Shown here piece by piece: positions 1-13,000 of a stretch of DNA of 64,000 nt; position 1 is the stretch's first letter, and each line of letters begins with the position of its first letter. Source of the DNA: Riptortus pedestris. Lineage: Eukaryota; Arthropoda; Insecta; Hemiptera; Alydidae. The notes beneath the pieces were generated by a model. The model was not told the origin of the DNA. It was given only the letters and a program-made list of their open reading frames with translations, and did no database searches. The position numbers and the translations under genes are program-made. The stretch covers positions 23,802,001 through 23,866,000 of the forward strand of contig CM032230.1 of the NCBI GenBank assembly GCA_019009955.1, read 5' to 3'.

Positions 1-790
1 TGACACCTTTAACTTATTTTTAATGAGTCAAAATATACTTTTTTTACTTACTATTACTACTATGTTTTTACTTACTATTATTACTATGTTATTACTGTGT
101 TTTTATTAACTCATTTTTCTTGTATGTCTATTTGAGTGGAATCTTGTAATTGATTTTAAAGTAACTTCCCGATAGAGACTTGAAACTTTGAACATAGCTT
201 AGAATTTGACTTTGTGATCCAATTGAAAATGGTATGTGTGGCATTTGTAGGTTTTTTACAGGGCTATACATAATAATTCAAATACATTACTGTCAATGGG
301 CTTCAACTTTTTAGTTTGTTCTAAAAACATAGTACATTAAGTTTTTGTACACCTAGGCTTGATTTCTTTTCTTTCAATGAATTTACATTGTATTATTTAA
401 TAATGTAACTTTCTAACTTCGGTATAACACTGTAAAGTTTTTGAATTCTGTTTATGGTTCCATGTGACAAATTTGTAAGATTATGAGATTTATCTCATAT
501 ACTGATTGAAACTGCTTTAAAAAAATATATATTCAGGTTTCTCCAACAAACTAGTATCCTATATTTTTTTTTCGAAATTCCTATATTTTTTCTTTTTAAC
601 TCCTATATTTTTTTCATCCATTGGTATGACCCCTGTATATATATTTAATTACTGTTCAACAGAAATATGCTCTTCCTTCTCACACCAACTGTCTCTTCTT
701 GAAACAATTTAGAATCATATTTAAAAACAAACTATATAAGAACATGTAGATTATAATCTTCTTTGGTAAAACGTATATTTATTCTTTAAG
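1..790 (+). other. TCF25 intron (5' part outside window)
   Basis: AT-rich DNA with no exon that I can support. It ends in the acceptor AG at 789-790, directly before the first TCF25 exon in the window. The upstream exons, which encode the basic N-terminal third of the protein, must lie left of position 1. Confidence 0.7.
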
Positions 791-3700
791 GTTTATCTAT
801 GAAACTTGTTGAGAGCAAGAATGGCCTAAATTATTTTGCATATGAACATTCCCTGAATTATCAGCAAGTCCAAATGAGGTTTTTGGATGCAGTAGAGAGT
901 TTGAACCCTGATAATATTGTTGTAAGTATGTTATTTAATTATATTTTCTTTAATGAATTTCTTGTTTGCAGGGTTGTAAAAACCCCTAAACCCTGTTTTG
1001 CTTTTCTTTACTTTTTTTTTGTTTAAATAATGTTTGCATTTTACCAGAATTTTGAAGAAAAAAAAAATCAAAAAGTACAATATAGCAATAATTCCTTTCT
1101 TAGCATAGCTAAGAATATAGCTTTTCTTAGGAACAGTTCCTTATATTTTTAAACTTCTTAATCTTAGTTTGCTAACTTTTGAAAATTGCTTGAGGAGATG
1201 GGCAAAAATTAAAAAAAATAATAGCCCATTTCTTTACCTATTAGAGATACATAAAAATTGTATAGTGCCTTTCTTGTTTAACTTAAAAAATATATATACA
1301 TTTTGAAAACATTTTTCATCTGATGGTTCAGAATGGATATTTTACGAATTTGTTTTTGGACCTTCCTTACACCCCTACTAAGTACATTTCCATTTTATCA
1401 ACAAGTTGATCAATTTTCCTACTCTTACAAAAATTGAAAAGAACCTGTTTCATTCACATTATTTTAAAGTTCTAAACATTGCTAAACAATGTTTGTAAAT
1501 TTCCACCAAAACACTGAAATAAGAAGGTTCCCACATTTAGAGATAGAATCCAACATGCAAGAAAACTTACGTGTTTTGTGTTTGAAAATTGTCAATAATT
1601 TTTAATGTTATTTTTAGATTTAGAACTGATTTTGTGTCAGATTTTTTTAACTGATCCTCTTTTCTTAATATGCATTATATATGAGTTTTTATTTGGAGCA
1701 TTTCCAGTTATGCCTTGTTTTTTCCCCTTAATTACCTCCTCCCATTCACTATGAAACTAAGGGTTGTGTTCCATCATTTCCATTGGAGCCAGTACTTTAC
1801 ACACATCTCTTTGCCTCCCTCATCTTTCTTCTGAACATTTGTCTTCCTTGCTCCATTCTGGCACTGGATTTGTAGTTTCTCCTTGCAATGGAGGTTAACG
1901 GTTTATTTTGCCAACATTTCCTTTGCAAAGGTACATGTTTCATTCTCAGGATTGCACTCTTTTTCACACCCACATTTTAAACGAGTATTTTTTATCCAAT
2001 ATTTGACTTTCATTTCTTGTAAGTATTGATGATGGAAATCATAATACTATGAATAATATTCTCCTGTAGTATTATTCTTTTTCATTTAGATCTTGGAAAT
2101 CATTAGCCTCCTCTGAGGGAGTTTCATGATAGTGTTTACGTAGAGTGATCAACTTGATGTACAACCCCCATTATCCAAGGAGGAACTGGAATAAGTTGCT
2201 TCCAACAAGTTCACTCATCATTCCTGGTGGGGGGAGTTAGTTCGCTAACAGTCTGCCTGAGTATGAGATCTCAGAGAGTCATAAATTAGTCATCCTGAGC
2301 AGCTGTCAGATGTCTATAACACTAATCCCCAAGAGTTGTGACACTAGCATTCTTTGGCAGTGAATTTATGAACTAATGTTCTCTCTTGATGTGGGTCAAA
2401 CCTGCATCTGTTTACCTTCAACATTCTGAGTATAAGGGCAAAGTACTCATGCCTTAACTCGCATGGCCATTGTCAGTCTCAATCTTCCTATATTAATAAT
2501 TTTAATGTAATAATCTTAAGTGAACGCTTATGGTCAAGCAATACAAGTAACGAAAATAAAATTTGTTGTTTTAGCATTTTCTGTCTAAATCTTCATCTTC
2601 ATAAAAAAAAAAAAAAAAATCATTATTTGTATTTACTTACAATGTTTTTTATTATTATTATTATTTTTTTTTTCATTTTAGAGTATAATAAACATGTCCC
2701 CTTATCATGTTGACGGCCTTCTTCAGTTATCTGAATTGTGCAGACTAAGTGAAGACCTTTCAATGGCCGCTGAGCTAGTTCAAAGGGCTCTCTTTTGCTT
2801 AGAAATGGCATTCCATCCATCATTTTCTTTAACATCTGGAAAATCACGGCTTGATTACCGCAAACAGGAGAACAGGTAAATTTCATTTATTTTGTTTTTA
2901 CTATAGCAAACTAATGTTGTTTGGTAATTGAAGACTTTTAATCAAATTCCAGATGAAAATATAAAATGCTATTATTTATAAGTATTGAAACTTAATTAAT
3001 ATGAAAATTCACATCTTATTTATGAAAAGTATATAAATTATGTGGGGTAGAAACATCTGATCCCTGTAACCATTCTTGCCATTAATGACAACAATAGGCA
3101 CTGGCAGTTTATATCTATCATTTGAACATTTAAATTTGTTAATTTTATTAAGTGTAGGGATAATTAAGGTTCTGCTGAAGTCTTTCCACTCATCCAATTA
3201 TACTAATACTTTATAGATTCAACACTGAAGTCATCTTCTTCATACTTTAACAGATTTCATCAGGCACAAAAGACTCGTCTCTTAGTAACAATATTATTCC
3301 ATTATGTACTTACTAGAAACTATTCTTTATTAAAACTGCTCAACATGTTTGCACATAAATTTAATATTAGGCATGATCTGTTGAGCTATGGCCTGAAAAA
3401 CTGGTTTCACTATTAAATTTAGTTCAATACTCAAATGTAACCAACTTGAATAATGAAATGCCGTGTTATTAATCATTACCTATTTCTCTTACAGGTCATT
3501 GTACATAGCATTGTTTAAGCATGCTCTTTTTGTTGGGTCCCGAGCTTGTTATCGAACTGCGCTTGAGTTTTGCAAGCTTATTCTTACCTTTGAGCCAGAG
3601 AAGGATCCATTAGCAGTAGTGCTTATCCTTGATTTCTTTGCTCTTCGGTGCCAAGAATATGACTGGTTAATTAGAATAGCAAATGAATGGGAAAACTCCA

Positions 3701-6700
3701 GGAATTTGTCACAGGTAAGTTTATCATTAGTTATTTATATTAGTCCTTGACATGTTCATTAAATTTGTAATCCTAAATTGCAGTATTTTATTGTTTTTCT
3801 GTTATTTACTACTCTCTACTGTTTGATTTAATGTTAATGATTATAATAATTGAGGTTATATTTAATCCCTCGCTTAGCATTCATTCATTTCTTTCTGTTT
3901 TGAAGCTCACTCAACATCATGTGTCAGTTTAGGAGCTGATTTAGTAAAAAAGTTTTTATTTGATTTACTTCACTAGGGAAATAAACTAATGAGGTTGTGA
4001 ACATGATGATATTTTTGAAAAATATTATTATTATTTATATTTCATTAATAGGATATTTTACAACCAAGAAAGTCTCCAGTAATATTGAGTTTACTCGTTG
4101 TATTGTTCCAATATTTTTTATTTTAGGATTCTTTCTTGCCTTATTATTTATGTGTTTCTCAAACCATGAGCTTTAGTTCCTACTGTACTAAACATTATTT
4201 TTTTGTTTTCAGTTACCTAATTTTGCTTACTCAGTTGCAATGGCTCATTTCCAATTGGGTGAGACTGAAGTTGCCCATTCTCTCCTTCAGACTGCTCTCA
4301 TTAAATTTCCTGGTGTCCTTTTGCCCCTCATGGAAAAATGTGGAGCTGTGGTAGATTCTAGGGTAACAAATAGTGAATACTTTGCAAAAGCTAACTCTAC
4401 GTAAGTAAAACTATTTATTTATTTTGTATTTGTTTGGTCCAATTTCTTAATCTTAGAGTATTCTATTTAATTAATTATAATGTATATTTTCTGTGTCCAG
4501 CTTTTTTTTAGAATTTTGTTAAATTTCACTTTGCTAATGTCCCAATGTACTAAAATGAACATTACATTACTTTCAATTATGTTTTATACTTTATTACTTG
4601 TAGATATGTCTTTCACTTCTATATTTTATTTCCCCTTTCATTTTTTAAGGTAGTAATAATACATTTAATACTCTATCATGGAAATTACTATCCAATAACT
4701 GAGATAAAATTAAAATAATATTAACTTAGTATTTGTATTTTTTAGTTTTCTGCCTTCATTCACCCCCACTTCTACCATCTGATTTTCACTCTCAGTAAGT
4801 GAGGAACTAAGCATCTTACATCCAGTTTAAAATTCAATTTGTGTTTATATAGGATTCTCATTGTGGGGAAGTAGAGAATAGAAGGTGAGATGAGATCACC
4901 AGTATGTTGTTCCAGCAAAGATTTTTTTAGAGATCCCACAATACTAATCTTTTTCAGCTAATTCCTCAACAAAGTCAACGCCCATAAACAAACAACTGAC
5001 TCATAATATTACGACCCTACTTCTTATATATAGGCAAGACTCTATTTTTACCAAATCCATATGTTATTTATCACTGTTTGAGTCCCTGTATATTAATTAT
5101 CTGTCTGAGCTCAAACACAAATTTCCAGGTTTGATGTGTCGCGAATGTCTCAGAATCTGCTGGTAAATTTTGATTTGTTATTTCTTTGGCTTACTGGGTA
5201 TGTATTATATGAATCTGCACCTACCCCTGTAACCCAAAAGCTATTTAGTGGTGAAAAATACTCCTGGTGAACATGTGATCCAGCAGTTAGAAACACACAT
5301 TTTGAATAGGAATGCTATTTTATTTAAGGGATTTGCAACTGTATTTACATGTAACGAGATTGACCTCTTGTTCCATAAAACTACATAAATAAAATTCAAT
5401 ATTTTCCACATAAAAAATAAATGAGAGCTATTCATTAAGTCATTCATAAGTCACTTGGAGCTTGAAGAAAATAGTGATGGCTTATTGGTCTGAAATATTT
5501 TTTAAGTTAAATTAATGACATATTTTTATTACAGACAGTCTAAAACACTAACACAGCTGGAAAAAATGTATGTTGAACGATGTTATCATGCTTGGAAAGA
5601 GGCGGACCTCCTTCCTTGGCTTGAAATGAATACTCATGCAGCACTTGATAGAATTGAGAAAGGCGACAATCTTGCAGTTGAATGGCAAGAAGCAAGGCTG
5701 AAGAGATTTGTTTCAACCCCACGGAATGTCCATCGCCATATTATTCTTTCAGATCTCAAAGAAACTCCATTGCTCCTTACCGAGGTGTGAATGAACTTTT
5801 GAGAATGTTTAAATTTTCTAATTTACACACTAAATTAATAAGTACACATTGAAGTGTTATTCTGGAAAAGTTTAGCCCAAAACATAAAAATAGGTTTTTA
5901 CTTTGATCACTTCTCATTTTTACATTATTTTTCAATGTTGTTTTTGTCCTAAAAGAGGTACTCCTATTCATTCTGGATAGAAATGATAACAACAAATATG
6001 AAAATGATTTTATATATTTTTTAATAAAAGTGTTTTTATGTCTTTTATTCATTTTGGGGGGGGGGGATTTTACATGCCAGGTTAGATCATTGTTAGTTCT
6101 GACACTGTCCTAGGAGTGCATGCGCGAGGTTTTACTTGCCAGAATTATAAATAAAAAGCAGTAGTTGACCCATGTTTCAATTAAAAAATAATGCAGTTTT
6201 AATAATTAGATAGATTAGATTTGCGCACTTGAGAATTACAGTTTGTCTGGATTTATTTTCTATTTCTCTTTTAAAAACAGATTACAATTAGACATGATTA
6301 ACAACTAAATTAAACAACCACTCGTGATTTAGGATGACTGGTTGAGATCCATTATGAGAAGTTCTTAACCCTTTATAGGGCAAGGCCTCCTGGCTTCCTC
6401 CCGGGCTCATTCAAACTCGGATTGAGCAGCCGAGAAGAGGTTTTCTCTCCTCTGGACGACAGAACATTCAGGAATAATTCCTCGTTTCCCCTGACATTTA
6501 GCAGACACCCTTGTAACTATTCCTAGTCCTCTCAGTCCGAGTTTGAATGAGCAGGAGGCTGCCCTAGCAAAAGGCTCTGGGCCCTCCAATCTATTTTAGT
6601 CTAGGAGGAAAGCCTCAATTAGTAAGGTTTTGAATTTTCAACACTTTGGCATTGTGAAGATGAGCTCTGAGCTTTGAAGGCACTCAAAAGGAATATATGA

Positions 6701-7181
6701 GTGGCTTTTTTTTTTTTATTCAACCTTTATCTAGTTGTTATTATTATTTATTCTTGTATTTTTCTTAACTGCATTAAATTTGTATTAGGACTAATAGAGC
6801 AAATGCCTTGTTCTCAGTTTAAAAGATTCATTCTTGACTTTTATTACAAGAGAATGTCAACAGAGTCATATAAAAGGAAGAAGTTATATAATTTTGAAGT
6901 TATATCAATCTTTATATTTTTATTTCAACTAGTCAATCACGTAACAAAGTTATTATATTGCACCCTGGCTAGAAAAGGGTGGTAACCTAAAGATAACCCA
7001 TTCCAATTAGCCACAGTAGCAAGAAAGTGGACATTAATAAATAATAATAATGTATCACATTGTGGAGTTCAAGATGTTATGGTTTCATAGCTAAAACACA
7101 AAACTCTATATTTTGACACTAATGCCATATTTAGTTTACAAGTTGAATCTTTAATGTAGTTAACTATGAAAGGCAGTATTG

Positions 7182-7218
<37 letters not shown>

Positions 7219-10020
7219 GAGAGAGAGAGAGAGAAAGAGAGAGATAGGTAGATAGATATTCTTCATCCATTTGGAACTTTGGTTTTAACCCCATGTTAAA
7301 CAATAATTTTTTATATTAAATCATTCAAATAAAATTAATGTATAGAATAGTACATTCCCTAAAATTAAAGTTTACTACTTAGCATATTAGGGATATATTT
7401 TACTTAATTTCAAAACAGATGTTGTTCTTGAAAACTTTAAATTTTTTGTTTACGTGTATATATCGTTTATTTGTATGTAATTATGTACTGCATTTTTTTT
7501 AATATGCACAACAACCTGTAAATATTGAATTTTGATTTCAATAGATAATCTTTTGCACTGTGCTGCTTTTGGCACCTTCTTATTTTATTTTTACATCATT
7601 GTTGTTAAGAGCAGTTATGTTTTGTCATTTGATTTGTTAGAAAATGACTTGGCCTAAAGCCATATATTAACCCATTCAGTGGTGGCCTCATTTACGAGTA
7701 TACTTTGTCCACATAAAGTTTAGGGGAAAAGTTTAGGCAGTTGACAGACACAACCATTGAGTGACCGGCCGTCCAAAGAAACATAGGCTGATGCAACTGC
7801 GGTGTGATCGGCTCTGAATGGATTATGTGAAATATTTAATTTAGAAGTCAAATCCCAGTTAGACATTATTATTCATGTTAAGCTTTTTTTCAACTTAATG
7901 AAACCCATTATATAATGAAAGTGAACTTGATATGCTTTATTTTAGGAATACCATGCTCCAGTTCTGAACTTTGATCCTCTTCCACCCCTGGATTCAATAG
8001 ATCTTTATACTAGACCTGTGAGGACAAGGGCTGTTGGTAATGATGGTCCACTCGCCATATTCTTCAGGTCTCTAATGCCTACATTTAATATCAATCAAGT
8101 GGCTCCTGATGAACCGTAAGTTTGCCCTATGACACAATACATGTTAAGGATTCATTCAATTTCACAGAAAAAATTATTGAGAAAGTACCATCATGAAAAT
8201 GACTGCAACTATCACCAGAGATAAATGGGTTCATTTGTATAGTTTATGAGGAACATTTTAGTGGCATGCATCATAAATGTGTTGGTGAAATAAGATAATT
8301 ATGATGAACTTGAATATGTGCTTTCAAAATCCAGCCTTTCCATCATCTTCAGTTGTTTGTCCAAGGAAGCCATACTGTGTAAAGAAATTACTCTAAAATC
8401 TACTGGAAGAGTATATAAATTGACAGGAAAATGAATAAAAATGATATGAAAATGAAGAATTTAAAGAATTACAAGGATTTACAGGAATTTAAATGTCTAG
8501 GTAATTTCTTAAATGCTAAGAAATGAGTCATGTTTTTATTTCACGAATTGTTTTTATTATTTAAGTAAAGTCCCTTAAAACATTTGGAAGAAAGTCAAGT
8601 TACTCTGGATATCCCTCTCCCTGTAAAAGAATTGGTTATATGATTTGACAGGGATGTTTACTGTATCTACTGTAAATCGTAAATACAATATAACTAAGTA
8701 TAAAGGGTGAATGAGTTTAAATTTTGCTAAAATATAAAAAAAATGGCAGAAGATCAATCATTAAAAAATCCTAATTGCATTAACTGAATTTATTCTTCAA
8801 ACACTGCATGCTTCACATCATATCAGAAGTTCATCCTCACTAAATAAAATTGTTGTCAAACTTTTATATATCTGGCATCAATGAAGCCCTCATCCCAGTT
8901 GGCCACAGCAAGGCTAATAGAATGTTGAGATGGCTTACAACTGATTCGAAACTATCCAGAAGAATTATACCAAAGAAAATAAATATACTTTTTAGAAATA
9001 ATTAAGTCAAAATAAGAGATACTGGTTTGCTTGAGTCAGTTGAACAAAATACTTGTTTTAAGTTTGATGTTTCTATTGACATCTTGGTATAACATTTGCT
9101 TTTTTTTTCAATTTAGCCAACTCTTCCTGATGGTAACAATCCTTATTTCAGTTGTTATTTTGTTATTGTTTCATTTTTGGGACTGAGCACTTTATTTATT
9201 GAGTTTGCCATTCAATTAATTCCTGAATCTCATGTCTGGTAATTGAACACACGGCTCTAGGTTTTCAATGAAGATCAAGACCGACACTTTGACATACAAG
9301 GCTAACTTTGGCCCTTCATAATCACTTTTTTTTTTTTTTATTTATATGAATTCAAAAGTTAACATTTACTTATAAATTTGAAAGCTCATTATCATTTTAT
9401 TGATATCAGTTCTATTAAATTGTGATTTAATGACTGCAAGAATGCATTTTAGTATACAATAATAGTTATTCTATTACATTCCCAAACTAATAAATTATGA
9501 CAGTGGTAAAGCAAAGTTGTGGGTTATTTTCACAGAAATGTAATAAAAAAATCATTTTGCAGTTCATGTGAAAAGGATACATTTTTTATTTAAAATTTCT
9601 AATAATTTTTCAACATTATTTCTATGAATTCTAATTATATTATTATCTACATACTTAAATGTGAGCTTTGACCATGCCAATGGTGTGGGCCAACAAGTGG
9701 TTCCCTATTTCTACTCCAATCTTTTTAACAGTTTTAATATTTTATCACTAAATTAACCATATAAAATAGCTATCATTATAGTTTCAATACTCCAATAAAA
9801 TCTTTTTAATATTTTGATAGCAAGATCAACAAAATATGTTTGTTCAGAGACATTTTTACTATCACCTGAATCGTATTTTTTCTCTAACTTTCAACAAGTT
9901 TTGCTCCATTGCATTATTTAAAACATTTTCTAGTTTGCGTGGAGGGAATTCAGTACCACTAGTATTCTTAAAGTAAATATACTTTATTAGTCTGTAATCA
10001 AGCTGAATGATACTGTTGTA

Positions 10021-10092
<72 letters not shown>

Positions 10093-13000
10093 TTATCTCT
10101 CATTTTAATAAATTTGAATTTGCCAACATCTCATTGATTGATCTTCAGCTATTATGTGTGCATGTGTTTGCATGCGCCTGTGCGTTGAACAGTATTTATT
10201 TGTCCAATGTGATTCTTAAAACACATTAATTTTCTTTTTTTGTATCCTTTCATCTTAGTTATGTTGATAGCTTATGTATAGATAGATCCTTTAATGTTCT
10301 AATAACACTGTGCAACTTGCATTGCTAGTTATATTCTTACTCCTATTAAAAATTCTATGTTTCTTTCTAATTTTTTTTTATGTTCTTAGAGCCCTGAAAT
10401 TAATGAAAAACAAAATGATAAAAAAACTTCACATCATCCTTAAGTATTTTACCTTTTCTCACTGAATCCAAACTATTTAACTTCATATGCCTTCTGTGGT
10501 CAATTATTGTTTCATTAATATATTTATCACATATGAATTTTAAAAATTAAGCATTGGCTGCATAAACTAAGCAGATTTCCCATGTGAAGTTTTACAATAG
10601 AGAAATCTGCATACTGGTAACACAATGCCACTGTGATTAAATACAAACAGTAATGAGAAATCTTTCAGTTAATTAAAATAAATTCCCAACTGAAATGACT
10701 TCTGAATTGTAAGAATAATTTATATTTTAATAACTCAAATTTTAGTAGTCCAAGAACTAAAAAAGGGGGGGGGCAGATGAACAGAACGTATTTGCATAAA
10801 TCTCACAATGTAAAGAAGGTAAGGTAAGGTTAGAAACGACAGGTAAGGTTAGAAAAAGCTTCCACCTGAGCCGAGAAGTTACGAAAATGGTCGATCTAAT
10901 CCGAACTATACCCGACCACATGTCTCATAGACTTCATAAAAATGCAAATATCTTGGTTAATATTCAAGATAGAGAATAAATGCATATAACCATATTTATA
11001 GTAAATTTAATTTGAAATAAGATTGGTTCTATACAATTTTTCGATCCGATGCATACTAACGGAGATATTTCGAATTTTCGAAAATCCCCCCTCTAAACCC
11101 CTCCTCCCCACTGGTCCGATTTCAGCCGTTAACGAACTTGATCTTTCTTTTTACATAAAACGACTAAATATCGAGTTTGGTAACAATCAAACAAAAATTG
11201 CGACCGCTAGAGCGTTAACAGATAAATATATATATATCATTTTGAACGGACCTCATTTTCGTCATCTCCTGGGTAGGATCGATGGACATTTGAAGAAATT
11301 TTTCAAAAATCGTGTCATGAGTACGACCTCAATAGCTGATTTCCCTTAAGGAAAATCTGCTAAAAACTCAAAAAATTAAACTTTGCTAATTGCAGCTAGC
11401 AGGCTTAGTATAACACACTAAGCAAGTAGCATGATGCAGTTGGTTTATTAACAATAATCACAGTACGCGATTTTGTGCAATGTTTTGAATCAGTATAAAT
11501 AAATTTAATTATTATTAATTAAACCTGAGAAGAAAGTTGAACAAATTTCTAGGCAGATCAGCACTTTCTGGAATTTGGGAATGCCTGTATGGATTATTAG
11601 AAGTATATCAGAAATGGTCCTATCTCATATTTAATCAAAAGCAATTGGATAAAACAGTCCATACATCTACACATCGTAGAAAGAAAGTTATGCATTGGTT
11701 TCCTATTCAAAATTAAGTACTGGGCTTCACAGGCGAATGGGGAATAAGATGAATACTATTGAAGGGGATGTAGTTGAAGAAGATGGTATAATTGACTGGA
11801 AGTGGCATTTTCATCTAATTCATGTAGCAGCTTTTTTGAGAAAATAAAATAAATTATCTTCAGTTGATCTTTTCTAGAAAATTATCAAACTGACCCATTG
11901 AGTAAACAAACCATAAGTTTTTATTAACTTACTAATTGCAAGGAACTACAGTCCTTACAGAAACTCGGGCACTGCCAACATTTTAAACCATTCCCTGTAT
12001 TAGGTTTCTCCTATTCTGGACTCCAGCATAGCATAGGACCCTCAGTTTTTCCACCCGCATCTACCTGTACCTCACACTCCTTTTTGCTCCACCTGGTATG
12101 GCATAGATTATTTTTGCCGCTACATGCCCTAACCACTAAAATTCTGGTTATGGTTTGGCAATCTTCTGATCCATCATCCTTACTACTTTCTTATGACCAT
12201 TCTGTATATTTGCACTTTTCGAGGGCTTTTCCCAGGGCATAGAAGCATCTGGTCTCTTTGGTGATTTCTGGATTTGATATCTGCTGCACTCAAGTACTCG
12301 GATGTGCTGTAATTAGGAAACATGAACTCCACTGTTTCTATAAGACCTCTAATCTCCAGGTCTGGTCTAGAGGTTCTCCTGATTTGTCTTCTCAGAACTT
12401 AATTTTTGATACCTGTTCAAAAATATACCATAGCACCAGCCAATGCTGTGACATGCATAGCATTGATCAATACATAGACATCATATTTGATCCTTATTTT
12501 CTGAATTGATATTTTTAGAACAAGGTTGAGCTTTTTATTAAAATGTTCATTTCATTTTTAATAACTTTTTTTAAAATTGTGTGTATATAATAAGTAGGGC
12601 TAGGATTTTCTTGTAATTAAAAATGCAAAATATGTAAATATATATGTATTGATTTGGATACAAATATGTAAATAATTATGTAAAATTGGTGAAATATGTA
12701 AACAGTGAATAACCTTCTAAAACAGTTTGTGCTCTCATTTTTTTATTAGAATACAAAAACGGTTTTATTTTAAACATAAAAATACAAAAACAAAAACTTT
12801 TTAATCACTGTAAGGAAAACAGTTTGAGACTAATGCATTTTTGATGAGATCAATGAGTCTACCTTAGGAAAAGCAGAGCGAACTGATTCAGCTACACGAT
12901 GAAATGCGTGAGCGAGGCATGTGACATGAAGCATTTTCGGGAAAAATACTTTAAGATGCTTTCCTGCTTTGACCGTGTACGGAGCTGCATCTGACAAAAA

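Larger units (their letters stand above)
5785..7945 (+). other. TCF25 intron rich in small repeats
   Basis: This intron has a 12-G run near 6055, two TTAA-flanked MITE-like elements, a SINE 3' piece and a TA/GA microsatellite, each listed separately. No coding exon was seen between donor 5785 and acceptor 7945. Confidence 0.6.
8116..10554 (+). other. First part of large TCF25 intron
   Basis: AT-rich intron sequence with a decayed SINE at about 9182-9330 and a long TA microsatellite near 10024-10090. No exon with matching phase and conserved coding was seen before 14560. Confidence 0.6.

Noticed and set aside
7069..7266. Open frame rich in Tyr/Ile and Leu/Ser
   Set aside because: It only translates the TA/GA microsatellite.
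11023..11349. 108-codon open frame inside repeat X copy 1
   Set aside because: The matching region in copy 2 does not keep the frame, so it is not a conserved protein.
12258..12509. 83-codon open frame near 12.3 kb
   Set aside because: No motif; the slightly higher GC may mark an old repeat, but nothing supports a gene.
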